Below are positions 25,762 to 33,058 of a stretch of 64,000 nt of DNA, one piece after another. Below the pieces are notes generated by a model. It ran no database searches and was not told the DNA's origin. It saw only the letters and a list, made by a program, of their open reading frames with translations. The DNA comes from Holophaga foetida DSM 6591 (GTDB lineage: Bacteria; Acidobacteriota; Holophagae; Holophagales; Holophagaceae), in contig NZ_KI912268.1 of NCBI RefSeq assembly GCF_000242615.2, forward strand, positions 1,443,725-1,507,724, written 5' to 3'. Each line of letters begins with the position of its first letter. Within the stretch, counting starts at the first letter, position 1. Made by a program: the position numbers and the translations under genes.

Positions 25762-25822
25762 GGGGGGCTCCCCCACCTGGCTTGCCCCCCCCGGCAATCT
25801 GCACCTGTCGTAATATGACCAT

Positions 25823-25878
25823 CGGCGCGGCTAGGTTTGGCCGCCGAAAGCCCGCTCCTACACGGGCCCGCCGCGCCG
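25823..25878. repeat. Long inverted repeat beside iteron cluster 1
   Basis: CGGCGCGGC at 25823-25831 pairs with GCCGCGCCG at 25870-25878, enclosing an inner CCCG/CGGG stem. It lies between the iterons and the first cargo gene and could be a cruciform of an origin or a transcript leader structure. Confidence 0.6.
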
Positions 25879-25910
25879 AAACCTTGTAGGGCATCCGGTA
25901 GGAGGGTGCA

Positions 25911-26756
25911 GTGAAGCGCTTCGAAGTCCTGGAAGACCTTTTCGGACGCATGTGCAAAGAGCTGGTAGAGAAGTCCGACATGAAAGGGCTGGAGGCCAAG
26001 CTGACCAAGCCCCCTCTTGATGGAGGGGAAGCACTATCCCCCCTCCACCGTGAGAGCGCCGCTAGGTGCTGGGGGGTGGAGGGCAAGCCCCTTCGGGTGG
26101 GATACACCCTGATCGAACTGGACCCCTCAGGGGCGAAAAAGGTGAACCCAGCTCCAGGCCTTGCGAGCCTCGCCCAGGGCTTTGCTATTGCCTACGCTCG
26201 CCAACGATACTTCCCCCCTTCTACGACCTGCAAGGCGCTGGAGAACCGCTTTCACGAGATCCAGCAGGCCGCCACCACCCTGGCTCGCCTGTGCTCATCC
26301 CTGCCTCCCGAGGCATCGGGGCTGCTCCAGGAGGTTGCAATCTCTGCTGGCGGTGCCCCATCCCCGGGGTGGAGGGCCTGTCGGGGCGGGCAGTGGTTCA
26401 AAGGCATTCTAGAGATGAATCCGGACGGACAAAGTGCATCTGTGCCAGAAGATACCGGGGCAGGTATTGAAGAGCTGTACGCGCTGGCGGGCCTTGCGGA
26501 GCAACTGGGGGCCCTCGCTGGAGCCATCAAGGCGGAGCGAGCTAGGCAGAAGACATCCTTTTTCAGGCCACTGACCGATTTACCTGGGGCCCTTACGACT
26601 GCTGTTGCTGAATGCCTAGCCCGAAATGGATGCCCCCGGGAGCATGTGCTCCCCATCGTTCAGGTGATCCTCTTCCACTTGGCCCCCGGCAAGGATTGGG
26701 GCTTGGAAGCGGGACAACAGGCTTACCGCCGATGGTGCAAAGCCCACCCGGCTTGA
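25911..26756 (+). CDS. Hypothetical protein of the integrative element (281 aa)
   Basis: The GTG at 25911 follows GGAGG. The product is a soluble, largely helical protein with no signal peptide. It has helical segments such as KRFEVLEDLFGRMCKELVEK, RFHEIQQAATTLARLCSSLP and IEELYALAGLAEQLGALAG, and a C-terminal REHVLPIVQVILFHLAPGKDWG. I recognise no family. It is the first gene after the iteron and hairpin region, where a replication or partition accessory is often found; that role is only a guess. Confidence 0.7.
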   Translation: MKRFEVLEDLFGRMCKELVEKSDMKGLEAKLTKPPLDGGEALSPLHRESAARCWGVEGKPLRVGYTLIELDPSGAKKVNPAPGLASLAQGFAIAYARQRYFPPSTTCKALENRFHEIQQAATTLARLCSSLPPEASGLLQEVAISAGGAPSPGWRACRGGQWFKGILEMNPDGQSASVPEDTGAGIEELYALAGLAEQLGALAGAIKAERARQKTSFFRPLTDLPGALTTAVAECLARNGCPREHVLPIVQVILFHLAPGKDWGLEAGQQAYRRWCKAHPA

Positions 26757-26859
26757 TGGTGTTGAACTCCACCCGCAAAACATGATGAGCGCGACAGGGC
26801 CGTCCTCTCCGCTGCGGCTCGAACCTGCCTCCAGGGCATACCGCCCATGGAGGCCAGAC

Positions 26860-27108
26860 ATGGCACAGAACACACAATCCCAACCCATCCACCAGGAGCC
26901 CCACCCCCCGGCTCTGCTGGATTCCCTACACGCCGCTGGAGTGCTCAACGTCTCGGTTCTGACCCTTGCCGACTGGCGATGCAAGGGCACGGGCCCCGCC
27001 TTCCTCAAGGTGGGCCGGTGTGTTCGATACCGCCGTTCCGACCTGGAAGCCTGGCTCAACTCCCGGACCGTCACGAACACGGCCCAGGCCGATGCGCTGG
27101 AGGCCTGA
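26860..27108 (+). CDS. AlpA/excisionase-like helix-turn-helix protein
   Basis: The ATG at 26860, six bases after GGAGG, gives 82 aa; upstream in-frame starts lack a ribosome site. The MerR-like HTH_17 fold is visible: AAGVLNVSVLTLADWRCKG, then GPAFLKVGRCVRYRRSDLEAWLNS. Proteins of this type act as recombination directionality factors or as activators of integrase in integrative elements. The TGTGCCCA trios are plausible targets. It starts the tight cargo operon. Confidence 0.85.
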   Translation: MAQNTQSQPIHQEPHPPALLDSLHAAGVLNVSVLTLADWRCKGTGPAFLKVGRCVRYRRSDLEAWLNSRTVTNTAQADALEA

Positions 27109-27109
27109 G

Positions 27110-27538
27110 ATGGGAGCCGAACACACCTATGACAACCCCGCTTACGTCCACGCCATCGAGGCCGCCCGCGCCGTTGGCTGCTCCCTGGCTCGCGATGAAG
27201 ACCAGGTGGTAGTTTCTTGCGAGGAGTATCAGGCCCTGATCTGGTTCCCCTGCCCCGAGATCCTGGCCTACCGGCTGCGACATGAGGCCGTGGGGCTCAT
27301 GATGGCCCCGGAGATCCTGGCCGCCTCCATCCTCTCCGACTGGCGCAAGAAGGCCAAGGAATGCGCCTCCCGGGTGGTCCAGCTCCAGGAGGAAGGCCCG
27401 AAGGGCCAGGCCCGGGTAATGCTGAACTTCCACCGCCCCGCCCTGGAGTTCATGGCCGGGGCTGCTTTCCACGCCTGGGCCTTGGAGGGCCGCCCTCTGC
27501 CCCTGGCGAAGCCCAAGAAGAAGAAAGGGGCCCGCTGA
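27110..27538 (+). CDS. Hypothetical protein of the integrative element (142 aa)
   Basis: The ATG lies one base after the AlpA-like stop and is preceded by GGAGG. The product has several helical stretches (NPAYVHAIEAARAVGCSLA, MMAPEILAASILSDWRKKAKE) and a basic Lys-rich end (KPKKKKGAR). No family is recognised. Its stop overlaps the next start, so it belongs to the cargo operon. Confidence 0.7.
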   Translation: MGAEHTYDNPAYVHAIEAARAVGCSLARDEDQVVVSCEEYQALIWFPCPEILAYRLRHEAVGLMMAPEILAASILSDWRKKAKECASRVVQLQEEGPKGQARVMLNFHRPALEFMAGAAFHAWALEGRPLPLAKPKKKKGAR

Positions 27539-27933
27539 TGCAGACCCCCAAGAACCAAGAACAGCGCGGGAACGCTGGAAACCATTCTACTCCTGACCCT
27601 GTTTTTGTGGAACTCTCCCGCCAAGCGGATGCGATGGCTGCGGAACTCCTGGACCAAGCCCGATCCGCAGCCCCTGGAGGATGGTTCGAGGGGTGCCTAT
27701 CCATCTTCCCGCTCTGTGTTGTGGCCGCTGATTTCGACGGCGAAGGCGGGATCTTGATCAACCCATTGCCGACCTTTGCGAGCGACCTTTCCTATCCGCT
27801 CCTGAACGAGCTGCGCCGCCAAGGTGGAACAAGGGTTCGTCTGGGCTGGTGGAGAGATGGGAAGGCTGACCTTCTCACCCTGGAGGACATCGAGAAGATG
27901 GAGACCAAGCGAGCCGAGAAGGTGACCCAATGA
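27538..27933 (+). CDS. Hypothetical protein of the integrative element (131 aa)
   Basis: The start overlaps the preceding stop (TGATG). The sequence has an N-terminal polar segment, a helix (VELSRQADAMAAELLDQARS) and a compact mixed region with FPLCVVAADFDGEGGILINPLP and RVRLGWWRDGKADLLTLEDIEKM. No family is recognised. It overlaps the next gene by ATGA. Confidence 0.68.
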   Translation: MQTPKNQEQRGNAGNHSTPDPVFVELSRQADAMAAELLDQARSAAPGGWFEGCLSIFPLCVVAADFDGEGGILINPLPTFASDLSYPLLNELRRQGGTRVRLGWWRDGKADLLTLEDIEKMETKRAEKVTQ

Positions 27934-28130
27934 CCGCCCCCGCGATCTGCCCCGCTGTCGCCGTGGCCCTCGCCCTGGAGGAGCTGGACCGCCTCAAGGC
28001 TATCGAGATGCTGCCCACCCCCGAAACCCTCCTGGAGCGCCTGCGGGGCCGAACCTCTGATTTCGACCTCCTGGCCGGGGTGGTTGGTGCCTACCTGAAG
28101 GAACGGAACCTGGCGGAGGTGGCCCGATGA
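27930..28130 (+). CDS. Small hypothetical protein of the integrative element (66 aa)
   Basis: This short, helical, acidic product (VALALEELDRLKAIEML, FDLLAGVVGAYLKERN) overlaps both neighbours by ATGA. That argues it is genuinely translated with them. No family is recognised. Confidence 0.65.
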   Translation: MTAPAICPAVAVALALEELDRLKAIEMLPTPETLLERLRGRTSDFDLLAGVVGAYLKERNLAEVAR

Positions 28131-30787
28131 CCGGCCTTCGTGAACGCCTGGTGCGGGAGGCCCTGCCCTTCCTGGCTTGCCTGGAGGAGTGCGCCCCTGA
28201 GGATGCGTGGCTCCGCCCCCAGCACTGGCAGACCTTTGATGAGGACAAGACCCGCAAGGATGGGAGCCTGGCCAAGCACTGGCCCCAAGACCTGGACGGG
28301 GCCGCCGCAGAACTGGAGCGACTGAACCAGGCAGGGGCGGGCATCTTCCTGACCGTGAACCGCACCGATGGGAGGGGCCGCACCAAAGCCCACATCCAGG
28401 CCCTCCGGGGCTGGCATGCCGACCTGGACACAAAAGACGCCTCTGAACCCTTCGACTTGGCCCGGGTGCCCCTGCCGCCAACCATGGCCGTGCAGACCCC
28501 CGGCGGTTGGCATCTCTATTGGCTGCCCCATGAGCCCATGCCCTGCCCGGAGGAGGCCCGGAGGCTGGAGCATGAAGCCGAGCTGCGAGGCCTCCAGGCG
28601 GCTCTCTCCATCTTCGGAGCCGACCGGGCCGCCTGCGAGGTTGCCCGGGTGCTGCGCCTCCCGGGGTTCGAGCACAGGAAAGACCAGCCCCTCCCGGTGC
28701 GCCTGGTGCTGGTGGATGGCCCCCGCTACAGCCGGGAGGAGATCCGGGAGGCATTCCCACCCCAGGAGAAGGCCCAGCGAGCCAGGAAAGAGCCGCAGGC
28801 CCAGGAGCCCAAGGCCCAACCCTCCAGCACCCGCAGGACCGCCCCGGACTCTGACCAAGTGCGCCGCTACCTGGACACCCTGGAACCCTCCATCCAGGGC
28901 CAGGACGGTAGCCATGCCCTCTTCACTGCCGCCCTAAAGATCACGGACGGCTATGACCTGACCAATGGCCATGCAGTGGACTTCCTGGAGCGGTTTTACA
29001 ACCCCCGGTGCCAGCCCCTCTGGAGCACTGCGGAGATTCAGCGAGCGGTAGATCGGGCCGCCCCCCTCTGCCAGGATCGCGGGCACCTCCTGAGAGAAGG
29101 CCCCCGCCTCTCTCCTGGCTCGCCCTCTTCGGCTGACAACCAGGCCGCTCCTGCACCTGCTGGAGCCCCTCCGGCCCCCAAGGCCCCCAAGGCTTCTCAG
29201 GCAACTATCGCCCTCCGCTTGGCCGCCTCCGCCGGGGCTGTCGCCTGGCTGGATGATGCGGACACGGCTTTCATCACGGTGCCCGTTGAGGACCATGTGG
29301 AGCATTACCGCCTCAGGGCCGATCCCGGCTCCCCAGCGGGGCGATGGCTGGGGGGTCTCTTCTACCGCTCCGAGCGCCGGGCCCTGGGCTCAAGTGCCAT
29401 GAAGGATGCCTTAGCCAACCTGGTGGCCGAGGCATCCGCATCCAAGCGGGTGTTCCCCACGGCACGGAGGGTGGCCCGGTTTGAGGGGCGGGTCTTCCTG
29501 GACCTCTGCACCCCTTCATGGGAGGTGGCAGAGATCGCCCCCCAGGCCTGGCGCATCATCCCCGCCGCATCATCCCCGATCCGCTTCACCCGATCCCCAG
29601 GGATGATGGCCCTCCCGGTTCCGGTTCGGGGTGGCCAAGTGGAGGCCCTTCGCCCCTTCTTCAACTGCGATGAAGATTCTTTCCGCATGGTGGTGGCCTG
29701 GGCACTGGCCGCCATCTCCGCCGGGCGGGAATACCCGGTGCTGGTCTTCGGCGGTGAGCCCGGGGCCGCCAAAAGCACCGCCACCCGCTATGCTCGGGCT
29801 CTGATTGACCCCAACGTGGCTCCGCTCCGCAAGGTACCCAAGGAAGAGAAGGACCTCTTCATTGCCGCCAAGAATGCCCATGTCCTGACCTTCGACAACC
29901 TGAGCAGCCCCCCGGAGTGGCTACCGGACGCCCTGTGCGCCCTGGCCCTTGATACCGGCTATGCTTGCCGGGCTCTCTATACCGATGACGATGAGATGGT
30001 GTTCCGGGTGGCCGCCCCCATAATCCTGAACGGCATCTCTGAGCAGCTCACTAGGTCCGACCTGGCGGACCGGGCTTTCAGTGTCACCCTGCACAGGATC
30101 GACCCGGAGAGGATGCGAGCCAGGGACGAGATGGACGCGGATTTCCAGGAGGCACTTCCCGGGGTCCTGGGGGCCCTCTTGGATGTGCTGGCTTCAGCCC
30201 TGGACCGCCTCCCCACGGTCGCCCTGGACCGCCTCCCCAGGATGGCTCAGAGCGCCAAGCTCATGGCCGCCGCAGAGCCTGCCCTTGGATGGGAGCCGGG
30301 CACCTTCGCCCGTATCTCAGACCAGGCCCGGGAGAGTGTGGCCGCCAATGTGGCCGAAGGTGACCCCCTGGCCATCGCCCTGGCTGAACTGGTCCAGCAC
30401 CGGGCCGGATTCTGGAGCTTCACAGGGACCGCCAGTGAGCTGCGCCGACTGATCGAGAAGAGGCCCAGCACGATCCCCACCGGGATGGTGTGGCCGCCTG
30501 CCGCGAATCACCTTTCCCAACGCCTCCGCCGCATCGCCCCGGTCCTCCGGCTCCAGGGGTGGGAGGTGAATCCGGACGGGCGGGACGGGTCCAAGAAGAA
30601 TGGCCGGATGCTCCACCTGGCTTACCCGGCCCCTGAGCCTTCGGACGATCATTCGGACGATCCCGCATGTCGGACGATCACCGAAAATGAACCGTCCGAA
30701 GCCAAACCCGCACCAGCACTAAATTTCGGTCAATCGGACGGTCGGACGATCACCAACCCCGAAACTCTTTTCACAGGTGTGCTGTGA
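28127..30787 (+). CDS. RepB-like primase fused to P-loop ATPase (replication protein)
   Basis: The 886-aa protein has an N-terminal RepB/archaeo-eukaryotic-type primase region (about 1-200: IFLTVNRTDGRGR, WHADLDTK with the Asp pair, MAVQTPGGWHLYW). A linker and a DUF-like helical region follow. The ATPase domain has Walker A GGEPGAAKST at 542-551, Walker B-like HVLTFDNLSS and a sensor region PIILNGISE. The C-terminal end, after about residue 840, is encoded by iteron repeats. This is the expected replication initiator/helicase of the element. It overlaps neighbours by ATGA and GTGA. Confidence 0.82.
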   Translation: MTGLRERLVREALPFLACLEECAPEDAWLRPQHWQTFDEDKTRKDGSLAKHWPQDLDGAAAELERLNQAGAGIFLTVNRTDGRGRTKAHIQALRGWHADLDTKDASEPFDLARVPLPPTMAVQTPGGWHLYWLPHEPMPCPEEARRLEHEAELRGLQAALSIFGADRAACEVARVLRLPGFEHRKDQPLPVRLVLVDGPRYSREEIREAFPPQEKAQRARKEPQAQEPKAQPSSTRRTAPDSDQVRRYLDTLEPSIQGQDGSHALFTAALKITDGYDLTNGHAVDFLERFYNPRCQPLWSTAEIQRAVDRAAPLCQDRGHLLREGPRLSPGSPSSADNQAAPAPAGAPPAPKAPKASQATIALRLAASAGAVAWLDDADTAFITVPVEDHVEHYRLRADPGSPAGRWLGGLFYRSERRALGSSAMKDALANLVAEASASKRVFPTARRVARFEGRVFLDLCTPSWEVAEIAPQAWRIIPAASSPIRFTRSPGMMALPVPVRGGQVEALRPFFNCDEDSFRMVVAWALAAISAGREYPVLVFGGEPGAAKSTATRYARALIDPNVAPLRKVPKEEKDLFIAAKNAHVLTFDNLSSPPEWLPDALCALALDTGYACRALYTDDDEMVFRVAAPIILNGISEQLTRSDLADRAFSVTLHRIDPERMRARDEMDADFQEALPGVLGALLDVLASALDRLPTVALDRLPRMAQSAKLMAAAEPALGWEPGTFARISDQARESVAANVAEGDPLAIALAELVQHRAGFWSFTGTASELRRLIEKRPSTIPTGMVWPPAANHLSQRLRRIAPVLRLQGWEVNPDGRDGSKKNGRMLHLAYPAPEPSDDHSDDPACRTITENEPSEAKPAPALNFGQSDGRTITNPETLFTGVL
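30645..30760. repeat. Iteron cluster 2, inside the 3' end of the primase gene
   Basis: About six copies of the TTCGGACGATCA family occur here, several spaced 11-18 bases apart, with one inverted (ACCGTCCGAAG). They are the same sequence as cluster 1 but lie in coding DNA and encode SDDHSDD and QSDGRTIT. Repeats maintained within a coding tail imply selection on the DNA itself. Confidence 0.78.
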
Positions 30788-31107
30788 CCGCTGCGGGAGA
30801 TGCCCAGGAGGCCATCATCCAAGCCCGTGCCCAGGGTGTGATCCTCTGGGCACACTTGGGCCACCTCCACTACGAGAGCCCGGCCCCCTTGTCGCCTGAC
30901 CTGATGAGCCGACTGAAGGCATGGAAGGCCCCCATCCTCTCCCTGATCGAAGACCCCACCCTGGAGGCCCTCTGCTCTGGCTTGCCTCCAGAGGATGCCC
31001 AGGAGCTCCGGGAGGAGCGGGCCGCCATCCTGGAGCATGAGGCCGGGCTGCCCAGGGCGGAGGCAGAGCGCCGGGCAGGGATCGCCCCCAGGAGGGCGGC
31101 TGCATGA
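30784..31107 (+). CDS. TubC N-terminal docking-like protein
   Basis: The GTG start overlaps the primase stop. The 107-aa protein carries the TubC docking-type fold (GVILWAHLGHLHYESPAPLSPDLMSRLKAWKAPILSLI), then an acidic helix. Such small proteins are found next to primases in integrative elements, where they are not linked to polyketide docking. A role as an adaptor of the replication complex is plausible but unproven. Confidence 0.72.
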   Translation: MTAAGDAQEAIIQARAQGVILWAHLGHLHYESPAPLSPDLMSRLKAWKAPILSLIEDPTLEALCSGLPPEDAQELREERAAILEHEAGLPRAEAERRAGIAPRRAAA

Positions 31108-31478
31108 GCCAGAAGACTCTTTCGACGGTAGAGGGCCGCCCGGTGGTCAGGGTGGCCCAGGTGCCGAGGACGAGATGGGTATCTCAGGGGGTGGAAGCCG
31201 GAGGCCTCACAGTGGCCCTCCTACTTGGCCCCCCTCACATGCTCCGCCTGACCTGGCGGAGGCCCCGAGGTGGCCCGTCCATTCAATGGGTGGACCTGGT
31301 GCCCCGCCCTCTACCTTTCGGGGGGCGGGCCTGGTGGTTCCGCTGCTCATGCGGTTGCCGCGCTTCTGCCGTCTACCTGAACGATGCCGGGGACACCTGG
31401 GGGTGCCGCTCATGCCTGCGCCTGGTCTACCGGTCCCAGCGGACCCGCTACCCGGCTCCAGCCCAAGGCGAGGAGTGA
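31104..31478 (+). CDS. Zinc-ribbon protein of the integrative element
   Basis: The 124-aa product overlaps the preceding gene by ATGA. Its C-terminal half has a cysteine pattern RCSCGCRASAVYLNDAGDTW followed by CRSCLRLVYRSQR. This recalls the small ribbon proteins found at the ends of phage-like operons. The N-terminal half is basic and unrecognised. It is the last gene of the cargo operon. Confidence 0.75.
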   Translation: MSQKTLSTVEGRPVVRVAQVPRTRWVSQGVEAGGLTVALLLGPPHMLRLTWRRPRGGPSIQWVDLVPRPLPFGGRAWWFRCSCGCRASAVYLNDAGDTWGCRSCLRLVYRSQRTRYPAPAQGEE

Positions 31479-31826
31479 CCCATCAAGCGGGGCGGGTCCT
31501 CTGCCGGGGGGGCGAAGCCAAGGGGTATCGCACGAGCCCACCTTAATGCCTACACATGGGGCAAGAAATGCATGCCTTCTCAGACTCCTAGAGTTCCAGG
31601 GGGGCAAGGGAGGGGGCATGATGGCCCCACCCCCCCCTGACGGGTCCTTCTGGGGATCTGGAGCCCGGGATCGAGGGGACTGCACAGCTCGTACGGCCTC
31701 TACGTGCCATTTCCAGAAAATCGACTTTGCATTGTTTGAGCTCCCCCCCCCGGGGGGAGTGCAAGCGATGGAAGAGCGATCGCGTCTAGTTCTGCCTCCT
31801 GGCTTGCCCCCCGCACTTCCTGACGG
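31479..31826. other. Gene-free right end of the element
   Basis: No gene is seen. The stretch contains C/G runs, including the palindrome CTCCCCCCCCCGGGGGGAG near 31741, which may terminate the cargo transcript. Confidence 0.5.
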
Positions 31827-31860
31827 TGTGCCCAATGTGTGCCCAAGAGCCATGGGCACA
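31827..31860. promoter_or_regulatory. Right trio of TGTGCCCA sites
   Basis: TGTGCCCA is at 31827-31834 and 31838-31845, with the inverted copy TGGGCACA at 31853-31860. This matches the left trio in order and orientation and in the 3-base gap between the direct copies. It lies 63 bases inside attR. Confidence 0.65.
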
Positions 31861-31889
31861 CTCAGAAAACAGCCTGATAAAACATAAAG

Positions 31890-31924
31890 AAAAGCCCCAA
31901 AACCGTTAGGTTTCAGGGCTTTTT
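31890..31924 (-). terminator. Intrinsic terminator of tRNA-Lys
   Basis: On the minus strand AAAAGCCCTGAAACC pairs with GGTTTTGGGGCTTTT around a TAAC loop, followed by a T-rich run. It lies inside the element, directly after the tRNA 3' end. The element has therefore brought its own terminator to replace the one at 22172-22204. Confidence 0.8.
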
Positions 31925-31974
31925 GCTGGTGGTTCCTCCCGGGCTCGAACCGGGGACCCTCTGATTAAGAGTCA
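31923..31974 (-). repeat. Right attachment site (attR), within the intact tRNA-Lys
   Basis: The 52 bases are identical to 22203-22254. The tRNA 3' half lies within the repeat and the 5' half (31975-32003) lies outside, so integration restores a full tRNA. Confidence 0.93.
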
Positions 31975-32003
31975 GATGCTCTAACCAACTGAGCTAAGGA
32001 ACC
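31927..32003 (-). tRNA. tRNA-Lys (anticodon CTT), CCA encoded
   Basis: The minus-strand sequence GGTTCCTTAGCTCAGTTGGT folds with the 3' end GGAACCACCA. The anticodon arm TCTGA-CTCTTAA-TCAGA places CTT at 34-36, which reads AAG. The acceptor stem GGTTCC/GGAACC pairs fully, and the T-arm GGTTCGAGCC is standard. The last 48 bases come from the integrated element. A terminator follows at once. Confidence 0.96.
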
Positions 32004-32065
32004 GTCAGAGCAGAATTCAGTCTATCACCAGCAACGAGAAAAGCAAGCAAAAATGCGGCGCCGTG

Positions 32066-33055
32066 TCAGAAAGAAGGCATCTGCATGGCTTCACGGACCT
32101 GCACCATCGTCTCCTGGGCGACAGCTCGAGCCCTGGCGCTGCCATCCCGGAGGATGTCGCGCAGGCCATCAGGCTTGGCCAGGTGGTCCTCGATCTTCAC
32201 CCGCACGGGTTCGACCCGGGCGGTCACGGCCTCCGCCAGGCGCTTCTTGCAGTCGAAACAGCCGATGCCAGCACGTCGGCACTCGGTATTCACCTCCTCA
32301 CAGGTGGCAGGGGTGCTGAAGAGCTTGTGGAATTCGAAGACGGTGCAGATGCTGGGATTCCCCGCATCGGTCTTGCGCACACGGGCGGTGTCGGAGGCCA
32401 TCTGCCGGGTGCACTTCTGGAGGATCACCTCCGGAGTATCCCTCAGATAGATGCAGTTCTCGTAGGTCTTGGACATCTTCCGGCCGTCCAGGCCCGGCAC
32501 CTTGGCCGCCTGGGTCAGCACCGCCTGGGGCTCGGGGAAGATCTCGGTTTCGTATAGGAAGTGGAAGCGGCGCAGGACCTCGCGGCAGAGTTCCAGATGG
32601 AAGAGCTGGTCCTCACCCACGGGCACCTTGTTGGCCTTGTAGATGACGATGTCCGCCGCCTGAAGCAGGGGGTAGCCCATGAAGCCATAGCTGCCCAGAT
32701 CCGCCACGGAATTCTGGAGTTTCTCCTTGTAGGTAGGCACCCGCTCCAGCCAGGAGAGGGGCGTCATCATGGAGAAGAGGAGGTGCAGTTCAGCGTGCTC
32801 CTTCACCAGGGACTGCATGAAGATGGCCGAACGGTTCGGGTCCAGGCCAGCGGCCAGGAAGGTGGCGGTGACCTCGAGACAGGCCGGCAGGATCTCGCCC
32901 ACCTTGTCGAACTTGGAGGTCAGGGCATGCCAGTCCGCGATCATGTAGAAGGTCTGGTAGTCGTCCTGGAGCTTGACGTAATTCTCGATGGCCCCCACGA
33001 GGTTGCCGAGATGGAGGGAACCGGATGGCTGGACGCCGGAAAGCACACGCTGCAT
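32066..33055 (-). CDS. trpS: Tryptophanyl-tRNA synthetase
   Basis: The 329-aa class I synthetase has the HIGH-type motif SGSLHLGN at 12-18 and KMSKT at 193-197. Family motifs IADWHALTS and PVGEDQLFHLELCREVLRRF are present. Length is standard. It lies three bases after the M50 protease gene on the same strand; GGAG for its translation lies in that gene's 3' end. It charges tRNA-Trp. Confidence 0.97.
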   Translation of the reverse strand: MQRVLSGVQPSGSLHLGNLVGAIENYVKLQDDYQTFYMIADWHALTSKFDKVGEILPACLEVTATFLAAGLDPNRSAIFMQSLVKEHAELHLLFSMMTPLSWLERVPTYKEKLQNSVADLGSYGFMGYPLLQAADIVIYKANKVPVGEDQLFHLELCREVLRRFHFLYETEIFPEPQAVLTQAAKVPGLDGRKMSKTYENCIYLRDTPEVILQKCTRQMASDTARVRKTDAGNPSICTVFEFHKLFSTPATCEEVNTECRRAGIGCFDCKKRLAEAVTARVEPVRVKIEDHLAKPDGLRDILRDGSARARAVAQETMVQVREAMQMPSF

Positions 33056-33058
33056 GAA

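Larger units (their letters stand above)
22203..31974. mobile_element. Integrative element in tRNA-Lys(CTT), about 9.8 kb
   Basis: It is bounded by 52-bp direct repeats that are the 3' half of tRNA-Lys. In order it carries a tyrosine recombinase, an orphan gene, an IS1595-type insertion, an iteron region, a tight run of seven or eight cargo genes (AlpA-like, primase/ATPase, TubC-docking-like, zinc ribbon, orphans), and end sites matching those near the integrase. No capsid, terminase, relaxase or conjugation gene is present. The layout fits a phage satellite or a replicating integrative plasmid. The cargo has host-like GC content. Confidence 0.88.

Noticed and set aside
22203..31974. A complete prophage
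   Set aside because: No terminase, portal, capsid, tail, lysis or phage repressor genes are present.
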